NCBI GenBank assembly: GCA_943329665.2
Contig: CALQEU020000014.1
Coordinates: forward strand, 15,586 to 79,585
Length of the DNA stretch: 64,000 nucleotides
Reading direction: 5' to 3'
Source of the DNA: JAJTFW01 sp903922455
Lineage (GTDB): Bacteria > Bacteroidota > Bacteroidia > AKYH767-A > OLB10
A program made the position numbers and the translations under genes. The notes under the pieces are model-generated. The model saw nothing but the letters and a program-made list of their open reading frames with translations, searched no databases and had not been told where the DNA came from. Every line of letters begins with the position of its first letter. The first letter of the stretch is position 1. Below, one piece after another: positions 52,895 to 62,000 of the stretch.

Positions 52895-54208
52895 TTACAC
52901 TAATACGGGGATTGCATTCGCAAGGCCGGACGAAGAGAAATCCCCCAACTCACAATCGATCACTTTATTTACACAATTTTCATCATAAGGGTATTCTACT
53001 CGAATGTAATTTGAAGTATATCCATGCATCACGCCGTTATTATTTTCATGTTCAAACAAAACGGGGTAACGATTTCCGATTTGCTGAACTGTAAAATCAT
53101 GAAGCTTCTTTGCAGATAAACTTCTAAGTTTTTTGTTTCTCTCTTTTCGCACATTCATTGGCACCACCTGCTCCATCGCTTTAGCTAACGTATTATTCCT
53201 TTCAGAATAGGTGAACACATGAAAATAACTTACAGGCAAATCCATCAAAAAATTAAATGTTTCCACAAAGTGTTCTTCCGTCTCGCCTGGAAAACCAACA
53301 ATCACATCCACACCAATAGAAGCATGCGGCATCAACTTCTTAATGAGATTAACTTTGTCCGCATACAAACTACTTTTGTAGCGTCTACGCATCCATCCCA
53401 AAATTTCATCTGAACCACTTTGCAAAGGAAGATGAAAATGTGGCATCCATTTTTCGGAAGCGGCGACTAATTCTATCACTTCCTTTGAGAGTAAATTCGG
53501 TTCAATAGAAGAAATTCTAATTCTCTTCAATCCTTTAATTTGATCGAGGGCAACTGCCAAATCAAAGAAATGATATTCATGATTATCTTGACCATCAATA
53601 ATTCCAAAGTCACCTAGATTTACCCCTGTCAAAACGATTTCCTGAATTCCGGCAGCCACTAAATCTTTCGCTTGCTGCACTACATTTTCAATGGTATTGC
53701 TTCGCGATTTTCCGCGTGCCAATGGAATCGTACAAAAAGAACAATTGTAATCACAACCGTCCTGGACTTTTAAAAATGCTCTTGTTCTTTCCTCGCTATC
53801 CGACCAAGCACTTACAAACGTATTCGCATCCGACACTTCACAGGCCATCACTTGCGCCTGTGTTTGCTTTTCCAATCCGGAAAGATAATTTAACACGTTG
53901 AACTTTTCAGTAGCACCCAATACTAAGTCTACACCCGGAATGGCTGCGATTTCTTGCGGCTTAAGCTGAGCATAACAACCAACAATAATAATTTTAGCTT
54001 CTTGATTGGCAGCCATGGCACGATTCACAATCGTTCTACATTCGCGATCAGCATTTTCTGTCACAGAACACGTATTTACAATGTAAACGTCCGCTGGCTG
54101 AGGAAAGTCCACACTACTCCACCCAGCAGCTTTAAACTGACGGGAAATGGTTGAAGTCTCCGAAAAATTCAACTTACACCCCAAGGTATGAAAGGCCACC
54201 TTTTTCAT
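52895..54208 (-). CDS. mtaB: tRNA t6A37 methylthiotransferase MtaB
   Basis: 437 residues. An N-terminal UPF0004 domain with HTLGCKLNFSE and further cysteines (NTCSVTENAD, IIVGCYAQ) for the auxiliary cluster is followed by the radical-SAM domain with DGCDYNCSFCTIPLARG. The C-terminal TRAM domain begins near residue 375. The CKLN...SE signature places it with MtaB (2-methylthio-t6A) rather than MiaB or RimO. Upstream of lgt in a likely operon, with its own -7 box. Confidence 0.94.
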   Translation of the reverse strand: MKKVAFHTLGCKLNFSETSTISRQFKAAGWSSVDFPQPADVYIVNTCSVTENADRECRTIVNRAMAANQEAKIIIVGCYAQLKPQEIAAIPGVDLVLGATEKFNVLNYLSGLEKQTQAQVMACEVSDANTFVSAWSDSEERTRAFLKVQDGCDYNCSFCTIPLARGKSRSNTIENVVQQAKDLVAAGIQEIVLTGVNLGDFGIIDGQDNHEYHFFDLAVALDQIKGLKRIRISSIEPNLLSKEVIELVAASEKWMPHFHLPLQSGSDEILGWMRRRYKSSLYADKVNLIKKLMPHASIGVDVIVGFPGETEEHFVETFNFLMDLPVSYFHVFTYSERNNTLAKAMEQVVPMNVRKERNKKLRSLSAKKLHDFTVQQIGNRYPVLFEHENNNGVMHGYTSNYIRVEYPYDENCVNKVIDCELGDFSSSGLANAIPVLV

Positions 54209-54215
54209 TCGGGTG

Positions 54216-54223
54216 CAAAGATA
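54216..54223 (-). promoter_or_regulatory. -7 box for mtaB-lgt-suhB-like operon
   Basis: Minus-strand TATCTTTG (TAnnTTTG) ends 7 bases before the mtaB ATG; leader of about 3 bases. Confidence 0.5.
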
Positions 54224-54304
54224 AGGAATAAGGCATTTGTGTGCTTCTGTTGAATAAAATCAATAGTACCCTCGTATTAATCATCTTTAATAGTACAATC
54301 CTAT

Positions 54305-54312
54305 TATTTTTG
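54305..54312 (+). promoter_or_regulatory. -7 box for the peptide-binding lipoprotein
   Basis: TATTTTTG (TAnnTTTG) ends 7 bases before ATG 54320; leader of about 3 bases. Confidence 0.5.
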
Positions 54313-54319
54313 CCCTATT

Positions 54320-55960
54320 ATGATCCATCGTCTCTTCTCTGTATTTTGTTTCATTTTTCTACTATCGGCTTGCTCTGAATTGGACAAGAAGAAGTCTAAC
54401 CTTCAAGTATTCAAGTACAATGAATCCTCTGGAATCACTTCACTTGATCCGGCTTACACCAGTAATCAAGCAAATATTTGGGCGTGCAATCATCTTTTCA
54501 ATGGATTGCTTCAGTTAAATGACAAACTCATTCCTCAGCCTTGCATTGCTACACATTGGGAAATTAGTGATGAGGGTAGGCGGTACACTTTTTACTTAAG
54601 AAAAGATGTTCCTTTCCACCAAGATGCATCCCTACCTAATAAAAGAATGGTTACTGCCCATGATTTTGTGTACAGCTTCAATCGAATTTGTTCTGAAAAA
54701 TTAGCTTCTCCGGGCAGTTGGGTTTTTCAGTCGGTGCTTAAAGATGAAAGTGGTCAGACCATCGGATTCAAGGCTGAAAACGATTCTGTTTTTACCATTC
54801 AATTGCATCAGACTTTTCCTCCACTATTAGGCTTACTGGCTTCTTCATACTGCGCAGTGGTTCCAAAAGAATCGGTAGAATATTATGGAAAAGATTTTCG
54901 AAAACATCCTGTTGGAACTGGACCTTTTATTTTTCATGAGTGGATTGATCGAACTGCTTTAATACTTCATAAAAACCCTAACTACTTCGAAAAAAGTACA
55001 GATGGAAAATCATTACCTTTTTTGGATGCAATCGTCGTTAGTTTTATAAGTGACAAACAAACTGCTTTTTTAGAATTTGTAAAGGGGAAACTAGATTTTA
55101 TTTCAGGGCTTGATGCGAGTTACAAAGATGATTTGCTTACGAACGAAGGAATGCTTCGACCCAAGTACAAAGGAAGATTCAAGATGGAAACTTCGCCCTA
55201 TTTAAATACGGAATACCTGGGCATTTTGATGGACGATCAACAGCCGTTAATGAAATCCAATCCACTCAATGATCTTCGAATTAGAAAAGCGATCAATTAC
55301 GGATTTGACCGAGCCAAAATGATCAAATACTTAAGGAATGGAATGGCAACTCCCGGTACCGGAGGTATTGTTCCCATCGGTGTTCCCGGATTTGACAGTG
55401 TTCGTGTTGAGGGATATAATTATCAACCTAATTTATCAGCGAAACTATTAGCTGAGGCGGGATATCCTGGAGGAAAAGGATTACCGGAAATTGCAATGAG
55501 TACCACGCATGCTTACCAAGACCTTTGTGAATACATGCAAGGTCAATTGGCCGATATTGGCATCAAAATAAAATTAGACATCAATCAAGCAGCACAGCAT
55601 CGACAGATGGTTGCTAAACAACAACTCGCTTTTTTCAGAGGATCATGGATTGCAGACTATGCAGATGCAGAAAATTATTTGTCGTTATTTCGCTCTACCA
55701 ACAAAGCGCCTTTCGGTCCTAACTATACGCATTATGTTTCTAAAACATTTGATGCGCTATATAATGAGTCAATGCAGACCACCAACGACTCCATTCGTTA
55801 TGATCTTTTCAAAAAGATGGATGCCGAGATGATGCAACAATCGCCCGTCATTATTCTTTATTACGATAAAGTAATTCGATTATCCGGAAACAATATTCAA
55901 GGATTAGGAATTAATCCGATGAATTTATTGCAGCTTAAATCGGTAAAAAAAGGAAATTAA
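54320..55960 (+). CDS. OppA/DppA-like substrate-binding lipoprotein
   Basis: 546 residues with a lipobox (FLLSACSE, Cys near 18). It is the family 5 extracellular solute-binding fold: GITSLDPAYTSNQANIWACNHLFNGLL, the YTFYLRKDVPFHQD motif, VGTGPFIFHEW, and LRIRKAINYGFDRAKMIKYLRNGMATP. It binds peptides or similar ligands in the periplasm. No permease or ATPase genes adjoin it, so it serves a transporter encoded elsewhere or has a receptor role. Its stop overlaps the stop of the convergent gene in a shared TTAA. Confidence 0.9.
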   Translation: MIHRLFSVFCFIFLLSACSELDKKKSNLQVFKYNESSGITSLDPAYTSNQANIWACNHLFNGLLQLNDKLIPQPCIATHWEISDEGRRYTFYLRKDVPFHQDASLPNKRMVTAHDFVYSFNRICSEKLASPGSWVFQSVLKDESGQTIGFKAENDSVFTIQLHQTFPPLLGLLASSYCAVVPKESVEYYGKDFRKHPVGTGPFIFHEWIDRTALILHKNPNYFEKSTDGKSLPFLDAIVVSFISDKQTAFLEFVKGKLDFISGLDASYKDDLLTNEGMLRPKYKGRFKMETSPYLNTEYLGILMDDQQPLMKSNPLNDLRIRKAINYGFDRAKMIKYLRNGMATPGTGGIVPIGVPGFDSVRVEGYNYQPNLSAKLLAEAGYPGGKGLPEIAMSTTHAYQDLCEYMQGQLADIGIKIKLDINQAAQHRQMVAKQQLAFFRGSWIADYADAENYLSLFRSTNKAPFGPNYTHYVSKTFDALYNESMQTTNDSIRYDLFKKMDAEMMQQSPVIILYYDKVIRLSGNNIQGLGINPMNLLQLKSVKKGN

Positions 55961-57063
55961 TCTTTCCAATCTGCTATAAACAGATTTGTATCACGCGTTC
56001 CGTTATTATTTCTGTTTGAAGAAAAAATAAGTTGCTTTCCATCCGGAGAAAACATAGGAAACGCATCGAACATTGAATCAAAAGTTAATTGCTGAAGATT
56101 CTTTCCATCGATATCAACCATCCACAAATTAAATGGCAATCCTCTTTTAGAGGGATGATTAGAGGAGAAAATAATTTTTTCACCAGAAGGATGAAAGAAG
56201 GGAGCCCAACTTGCATTCGGAAGATCTGTGATTTTTGTTAGTTCCGATCCATCTACATTGCAAACATACAATTCCATATGTGTTGGCTGAACCAGGTTCT
56301 CACCAAGTAACGCTTTATAATTCGCTACTTCTTCTTCTGTTTTAGGACGGGATGAGCGGAAAATTAATTTTTTACTGTCTGGAGAAAAGAAAGCACCACC
56401 ATCGTAGCCAAGTTCGCTGGTAATTTGTTTGATATTACTTCCATCAATATTCATGGTATATAATTCCAGATCACCGCTACGTATACTTGTAAAAACAATT
56501 GACTTCCCATCAGGAGAGACGGTAGCTTCGGCATCATACCCCGGACCTTCTACTATCTTATTTATGATTTTACCTTCCAGGTCACTCACATAAATATCAA
56601 AGTCCGGATAAATTGCCCATACATACTTACCATCTTCCCTTTTTGCAGGCGCTGGCGGACATTCATCATTCCCTTCATGCGTAGAAGCATAAAGGATTTG
56701 CTTATTGCCGGGCATAAAATAAGAGCAAGTAGTACGACCACGGCCTGTTGAAATCAACTGTGGAGCACCATCCTTCATATTGCCTGCTGACAATTCGAAA
56801 TAATAAATTTGATCACATTTAGTACCCCATTCACTATTATTAACTTGAAACGTGATGGCCTTACTATCAAAACTGAAATACGCTTCGGCATTATCTCCTC
56901 CAAAGGTTAATTGTCGAACATTAGAAAGATGCTTTTCTTCTCCTTTATATAAAAGAGTGCTTTCATTAAATTCAAAACTGGCTGTCGGCACTTGAGCATA
57001 AGCAGACAAACTGAAAAACAAAATGTTAGCTGCGATTACGAGTAGATTCTTGATTTTATTCAT
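55957..57063 (-). CDS. Exported TolB-like beta-propeller protein
   Basis: 368 residues. Signal peptide about 1-23 (ending SAYAQ), then six or so PD40/WD40-like blades: FTSIRSGDLELYTMNIDGSNIKQIT, FFSPDSKKLIFRSSRP, FHPSGEKIIFSSNHP, MFSPDGKQLIFSSNRNNNG. The blade pattern (F-SPDGK-I-F-S-R-G--ELY-M--DG) is that of TolB and related proteins. Length is close to TolB but the Pal-binding N-terminal domain is replaced. Probably periplasmic; partner unknown. Confidence 0.85.
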   Translation of the reverse strand: MNKIKNLLVIAANILFFSLSAYAQVPTASFEFNESTLLYKGEEKHLSNVRQLTFGGDNAEAYFSFDSKAITFQVNNSEWGTKCDQIYYFELSAGNMKDGAPQLISTGRGRTTCSYFMPGNKQILYASTHEGNDECPPAPAKREDGKYVWAIYPDFDIYVSDLEGKIINKIVEGPGYDAEATVSPDGKSIVFTSIRSGDLELYTMNIDGSNIKQITSELGYDGGAFFSPDSKKLIFRSSRPKTEEEVANYKALLGENLVQPTHMELYVCNVDGSELTKITDLPNASWAPFFHPSGEKIIFSSNHPSKRGLPFNLWMVDIDGKNLQQLTFDSMFDAFPMFSPDGKQLIFSSNRNNNGTRDTNLFIADWKD

Positions 57064-57149
57064 CAGTTGCGAAAATAAAGATTATGTGGACGCGATTTCG
57101 TCAGAACCGTGTAAAATACTCGAAAATTGACTTTTCTCAGGCCTGATTG

Positions 57150-57180
57150 TTGCAAATTGCATCAAACATCCCTATATTTG
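57150..57180 (+). promoter_or_regulatory. Promoter of the ECF sigma factor gene
   Basis: TTG (57150-57152) and TATATTTG (57173-57180) lie 20 bases apart, the best -33/-7 pair in the window. The leader of about 150 bases before ATG 57339 is unusually long here, and the start is preceded by GGGGAGGA, one of very few clear ribosome-binding sites in the window, so translation control is plausible. Confidence 0.55.
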
Positions 57181-57338
57181 ACTAATAATAAAGATCAGCA
57201 CAATATTTAAAATAAATTTTCGTTTAATTCGATAGCCCTACATCCACTTAAAAAAACAAACAGCCTATAGGTCGAAAACTTTACACTTAATCGATTGTAA
57301 TTCTAACAATTTAACCACCTTGAAAAAGGGGAGGAACT

Positions 57339-57923
57339 ATGTGTAAAGACCCAAGAAACGACCAAGAACTCGTATCTGAATTTCTTAAAGGAAATGAAGA
57401 TACCTTACAAGAACTAATTGTCAGACACGAACGTAAGATTTTCACCAGCATCTATTTACTGGTAAAAGACCGTGATTTGGCCAATGACATTTTTCAAGAA
57501 ACCTTTATTAAGGTTATTAAAACCCTACGATCTGGAAATTATAACGAAGAAGGAAAATTTCTTTCTTGGATACTTCGTATTAGTCACAATTTAGTGATTG
57601 ATCACTTCAGAAGTTTGAAGAGAATGCCTATGGTTTATGATACTGATGAATATTCTGTGTTTGATACTATTCAACTGGAAGACAAGAATATAGAAGACAA
57701 AATGATTGCCGATCAGATTCAATCAACGGTGCGTGCCTTAATAGAACAGCTACCTTATGACCAACGAGAGGTTGTGATCATGCGTCATTTTGCCAACATG
57801 AGCTTTAAGGAGATAGCGGATGCTACAGGAGTGAGCATCAATACTTCCCTTGGTAGAATGAGATATGCTTTGATTAATCTTCGAAAATTAATACATGAAA
57901 AGCAACTTGTAATAAGTATGTAA
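57339..57923 (+). CDS. ECF-family RNA polymerase sigma factor
   Basis: 194 residues. Region 2 (about 20-90) has YLLVKDRDLANDIFQETFIKVIKTL and LSWILRISHNLVIDHFR. Region 4 (about 130-185) has LPYDQREVVIMRHFANMSFKEIADATGVSINTSLGRMRYALINLRKL with the recognition helix. No regions 1 or 3, as in group 4 sigma factors. Followed after 53 bases by a small helical protein that may control it. Confidence 0.95.
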   Translation: MCKDPRNDQELVSEFLKGNEDTLQELIVRHERKIFTSIYLLVKDRDLANDIFQETFIKVIKTLRSGNYNEEGKFLSWILRISHNLVIDHFRSLKRMPMVYDTDEYSVFDTIQLEDKNIEDKMIADQIQSTVRALIEQLPYDQREVVIMRHFANMSFKEIADATGVSINTSLGRMRYALINLRKLIHEKQLVISM

Positions 57924-57976
57924 GCAATACCGAGAATAAATTTACGTTAAAGGCTTGTTAAATCTTAACAAAGCCT

Positions 57977-58222
57977 ATGAACAAAAGTATTACTCTAAAT
58001 CATTTAGTTCTTTACTTATACAATGAAACCGAATTAACCGAATCAGTAATGGTTCAACAGGCCATTGATCATGATGAAGAAATTGCCGAAGAATTTTACT
58101 CGATGGCAGCAGCTAGGGATCTGATCGATCACAGTTTAATGCATGCCGCCAAATCAAGTATTAATTCTATTCTTTGTTATGCGATGCTGACGGCACCACT
58201 TCACAAAAAGGCAACCGCCTAA
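57977..58222 (+). CDS. Small helical protein paired with the ECF sigma factor
   Basis: 81 residues: MNKSITLNHLVLYLYNETEL, an acidic middle (VQQAIDHDEEIAEEFYSMAAARDLID) and a C-terminal SSINSILCYAM stretch. It has no membrane segment and no HxxxCxxC zinc motif, unlike classical anti-sigma factors. Similar short proteins follow ECF genes in other Bacteroidota, as I recall. An anti-sigma or adaptor role is an inference from position only. The hairpin at 58238-58272 closes this unit. Confidence 0.7.
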   Translation: MNKSITLNHLVLYLYNETELTESVMVQQAIDHDEEIAEEFYSMAAARDLIDHSLMHAAKSSINSILCYAMLTAPLHKKATA

Positions 58223-58237
58223 GAAGTAAAGACAAAT

Positions 58238-58272
58238 TAAAGCCGCTTGTAATATATTTACAGGCGGCTTTA
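58238..58272 (+). terminator. Strong hairpin between the small protein gene and nth
   Basis: A 15-bp stem with one G-U pair (58238-58252 with 58258-58272), five-base loop. The tail has few T. It ends 6 bases before the nth start. The loop and right arm contain TATATTTA (58253-58260), one base off the -7 consensus, so terminator and nth promoter may overlap. Confidence 0.6.
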
Positions 58273-58278
58273 TCTATT

Positions 58279-58923
58279 ATGACCAAGAAAGAACGGTATC
58301 AATATTTCATCGACTATTTTCTAAAACATCGTCCAGATGCAGAAACGGAATTAATTTATAAAAATCCGTATGAGCTTTTAGTGGCAGTCATTTTATCTGC
58401 TCAATGTACCGACAAACGAGTCAATTTAGTTACCCCTACTTTATTTAAAGAATTTCCAACTGTTGAATATTTAGCCAATGCGAGCAGCGATGAAATTTTT
58501 CAATTTATTAGAAGCATTAGTTACCCGAACAACAAAGCGAAACACCTCTCGGGAATGGCAAAAATGTTGGTGAACAATTTCAGCAGCGAAGTACCATCCA
58601 CACTTGAAGAATTAACTCAATTGCCAGGCGTGGGAAGAAAAACAGCTAATGTTATTGCTTCGGTTGTTTATAACCAACCTACCATGGCGGTGGACACTCA
58701 TGTGTTTAGGGTTGCTGCGCGCATTGGACTCACTATAAATGCCAAAACACCTCTCGCCTCTGAAAAACAATTGGTCAAAAATCTTCCTGAAGAAGTAATT
58801 CCACTTGCCCACCATTGGCTTATTTTACATGGAAGATATGTTTGCACTGCGATAAAGCCAAAATGCAAAGAATGTGGGATTAAAAGTATTTGTAAATATT
58901 ATAAGAAATTAATAATCAAATAA
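58279..58923 (+). CDS. nth: Endonuclease III
   Basis: 214 residues from ATG 58279 (the frame is open further up to 58174, but those residues run back through the hairpin and into the preceding gene). It removes oxidised pyrimidines as a DNA glycosylase/AP lyase. The helix-hairpin-helix is LPGVGRKTANVIASV, with catalytic Lys in ILSAQCTDKRV and Asp in AVDTHVFRVAARIG. The C-terminal 4Fe-4S motif C-x6-C-x2-C-x5-C is seen in CTAIKPKCKECGIKSIC. Length matches the family (about 211). Confidence 0.96.
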   Translation: MTKKERYQYFIDYFLKHRPDAETELIYKNPYELLVAVILSAQCTDKRVNLVTPTLFKEFPTVEYLANASSDEIFQFIRSISYPNNKAKHLSGMAKMLVNNFSSEVPSTLEELTQLPGVGRKTANVIASVVYNQPTMAVDTHVFRVAARIGLTINAKTPLASEKQLVKNLPEEVIPLAHHWLILHGRYVCTAIKPKCKECGIKSICKYYKKLIIK

Positions 58924-58971
58924 TTAATCTTTTTATAAATATTAATTATATAATGATTTAGCTTAATCCAC

Positions 58972-58992
58972 CCCTAAATTTAGGGATATTTT
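58972..58992 (+). terminator. Terminator after nth
   Basis: CCCTAAATTTAGGG (58972-58985) is a 14-base palindrome followed within four bases by seven T. The stem is short (5 GC-containing pairs around AATT), so strength is uncertain. Confidence 0.5.
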
Positions 58993-59080
58993 TTTGCCAA
59001 AAAAATTTCTGCTTTCACCAAGAATTTTCAAGGATTCACAACATTTTTTCAATCATACCTCATTTTTGTTTGGTAATTGC

Positions 59081-59096
59081 GAGTTAAATATAACTC
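59081..59096. promoter_or_regulatory. Inverted repeat immediately before the adhesin start
   Basis: GAGTTA-AATA-TAACTC ends two bases before the ATG at 59099. It could be a protein-binding operator or an mRNA hairpin over the initiation region. Confidence 0.35.
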
Positions 59097-59098
59097 CC

Positions 59099-62000
59099 AT
59101 GAAATCTAATTTTACTCAAAGACTAATGAGAAATCGAATGACTTGCGATCTATCATTCGAATTTTCAATCAAGTATGTATTAGTTATACTTGCACTTCTA
59201 CTTCAACAAACAACCCTCTTTGCTCAAACGACGCAATCGTTTTCGAGCACTTCAACGTGGACAGCTCCAGCTGGAGTTACTTCAGTCACGATTGAATGTT
59301 GGGGAGGCGGTGGCCGAGGTGGTTCAACCTCTCTTAATGGAACTGAAACCGGTGGCGGTGGTGGTGGCGCTTATGCAAAGGAAAATTCCTTTACAGTTGT
59401 TCCTGGTACTACATACACAGTAACAGTAGGAACTGGTGGTAGTATAGGAACCGGAGCTGGTGGAGATTCGTGGTTTAGTTCGAACTCAGTTGTCCTAGCA
59501 AAAGGAGGAAGTAATGTCGGTCAAAGTAGTACAGGAGGAACAGGTGGTACCGCAGCGGCTTCCATTGGCGATGTAAAATTTTCTGGTGGAAATGGAGCAA
59601 ACGGTAGTAATAATAATAACGGAGGAGGCGGAGGTTCTTCTGCTGGAACAGCGGCTATTGGTGCTAATGGATCCACTTCTAATGGAGGTATTGCTCCTGC
59701 AGGTGGAGGAAATGGTGGAGACGGAAAAACAGGTAGCAATGGAGGTGGACTTGATGGTGTTATACCTGGTGGAGGAGGTGGAGGAGTTCGTTCTGGTACT
59801 TTGGGTATTGAAAATGGAGGAGATGGAGCCAATGGAAAAGTAAATGTAACTTGGACTTGTCCAACTTATAGTTTAAGTAGTACAAATGTTTTATCAGCTC
59901 TTTGTCCAGGAAATCCTGCAACAATAAACTTAACAGCTTCAGCTGCTGGATTACCTATTGGAAATTACACAGTTACTTATAACTTAACTGGAGCAAATAC
60001 AGCAACTGGTGCGACAACTACTTTTACAGTAACCACTGCAGGTGTTGGTTCATTTAATACTTCTAATTTAAATACAGGAGGAAGCACAACCATCACGATT
60101 ACCAATTTAGCATCTGGAAGTGGCGCTGCAATTTGTACAAATGCAATTAGTACTAACAATACTAGGGTAATTGCTGTATCCAACGTAACGGCAGGAACTA
60201 TTAATGGGAGTCAAACGCTTTGTAATGGTGGTGATCCTTCAAGCATAAATAATGTTACACTTGGATCAGGTCCAGGCACAATAAATTATAAATGGGAACA
60301 AAGTACAACAAGTGCGTCCACTGGATTTTCCATTATTGGTGGAGCTACTTTAAATAGTTATAATCCACCTTCAGGTATCACAACAACCACATGGTTTAGA
60401 AGAATTACTGAGTCTGTGAATGGAGTTACCTGTTCTATTGCTTCTGCATCAATTGAAGTAAGTGTACTAACCGTTAATGCTGGAGTAATTTCAGGTACTC
60501 AAACAATTTGTGGAAGCGGAACACCGAGTACTCTTGGGAATACAACTGCGGGTTCTATTACCTATACTGGAACTGGCACTCCTGTTCGAACCTATAGATG
60601 GGAACAAAGTACTACAAGTGCGTCAAGTGGTTTCTCTACCATTGGCGGAGCAACTGCTAACACGTACTCACCTCCTTCCATAAGTCAAACCACATGGTAC
60701 AGAAGAATTACGATTTATACATTGAATAGTGTTAACTGTGAAAGCACATCCAATACCATCGAAAAAACTGTGGTATCATTTACATCTACCATATCACCAA
60801 ACGGCTCTGTAAATATTTGTCCCCCTGCTACCTCAGTACTATTAACAGCCAACACCTCTGCATCTAGTCCAACTTATGTTTGGAAATTAAACGGAAGCAA
60901 TATTGGTGGTGCTACTTCATCTACTTACAATGCAGGTGCATCTGGAAATTATACGGTAGCTATTACTTCATCTGGATGTACAATTGAATCTGCTATTACG
61001 ACAGTATCGATTGTTAATATGCCATCAATAACAGCACTTTCTTCAGCAAATCCAGTTTGCATTGGATCGAATTTTAATTTAAGTGCTACAAGTAGTTCTC
61101 CTTTTTCATCAACATTAAGTCCAAACATTGCTATTCCGGATAACAATATCACGGGAGTTTCCTCCTTAATAAATGTGAGTGGATTACCAACTTCTCTAAC
61201 TGGATGGAAAGTGGAAGTAGCAGTGAGTGCTACTCATACATGGAATGCAGATCTTGAATTTTACTTAGTTCGACCAGGTGGCACCATTACAAATACTGCT
61301 TCTGGCACAAATAACTTAACTACCACAGCAGGTCAATCTATTGCATTATCTACTGACAACGGAGGTAGTGGCGATAATTACAACAATGTTCTATTTAGAG
61401 ATAATGCTCCAACAAATATTACAACTCAAAGTGGAAACGTGACGATAACTGGCTCTTTTATTCCAGAGCAATTACTATCAACCTTAAGTGGAAATCCAAA
61501 TGGTGCTTGGACTTTAAGAGTGCTGGACGATGAAGCTGACGATGTAGGAACACTCACCACTTGGACACTTACAATCACTTATATTAATGGATTAAGTTAT
61601 TCGTGGACATCCACCCCATCTGGTTTTACTTCTTCTGTTCAAAATCCAGGAAGCACCTCTATTTCTCAAGCTACAAATTTCTCAGTGGTTTTAACTGATA
61701 TAGGAAGTGGATGTTCTACATCATCAAATGTAATCGTAAATACGGTTGCAAATCCTGCACCGAAAATAATTCCTGAGAACACCATTTTATGTAATGGAAC
61801 TAATCTGTATTTACATGTAGTAGATACTGGAGCTTATAGCGGAGGCTATCCTGTTGGAACTTTAATTGAATGGGTAAACATTATTACAAATACATATCCA
61901 AATGATAGTATCAATGTTATTGGTAATGGTTCTTCATTCCAAGCTAAAATCACATTACCTTCAGGTTGTACAGGCACATCCGCTGTACGAACAGTTCTAT

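Noticed and set aside
58174..58278. N-terminal extension of Nth
   Set aside because: Overlaps the end of the preceding gene and the hairpin at 58238-58272; family members begin near 58279.
59521..59832. Proline-rich open frame on the minus strand
   Set aside because: It is the complement of the glycine-rich (GGN) codons of the adhesin; the plus frame is continuous across it and has a signal peptide.
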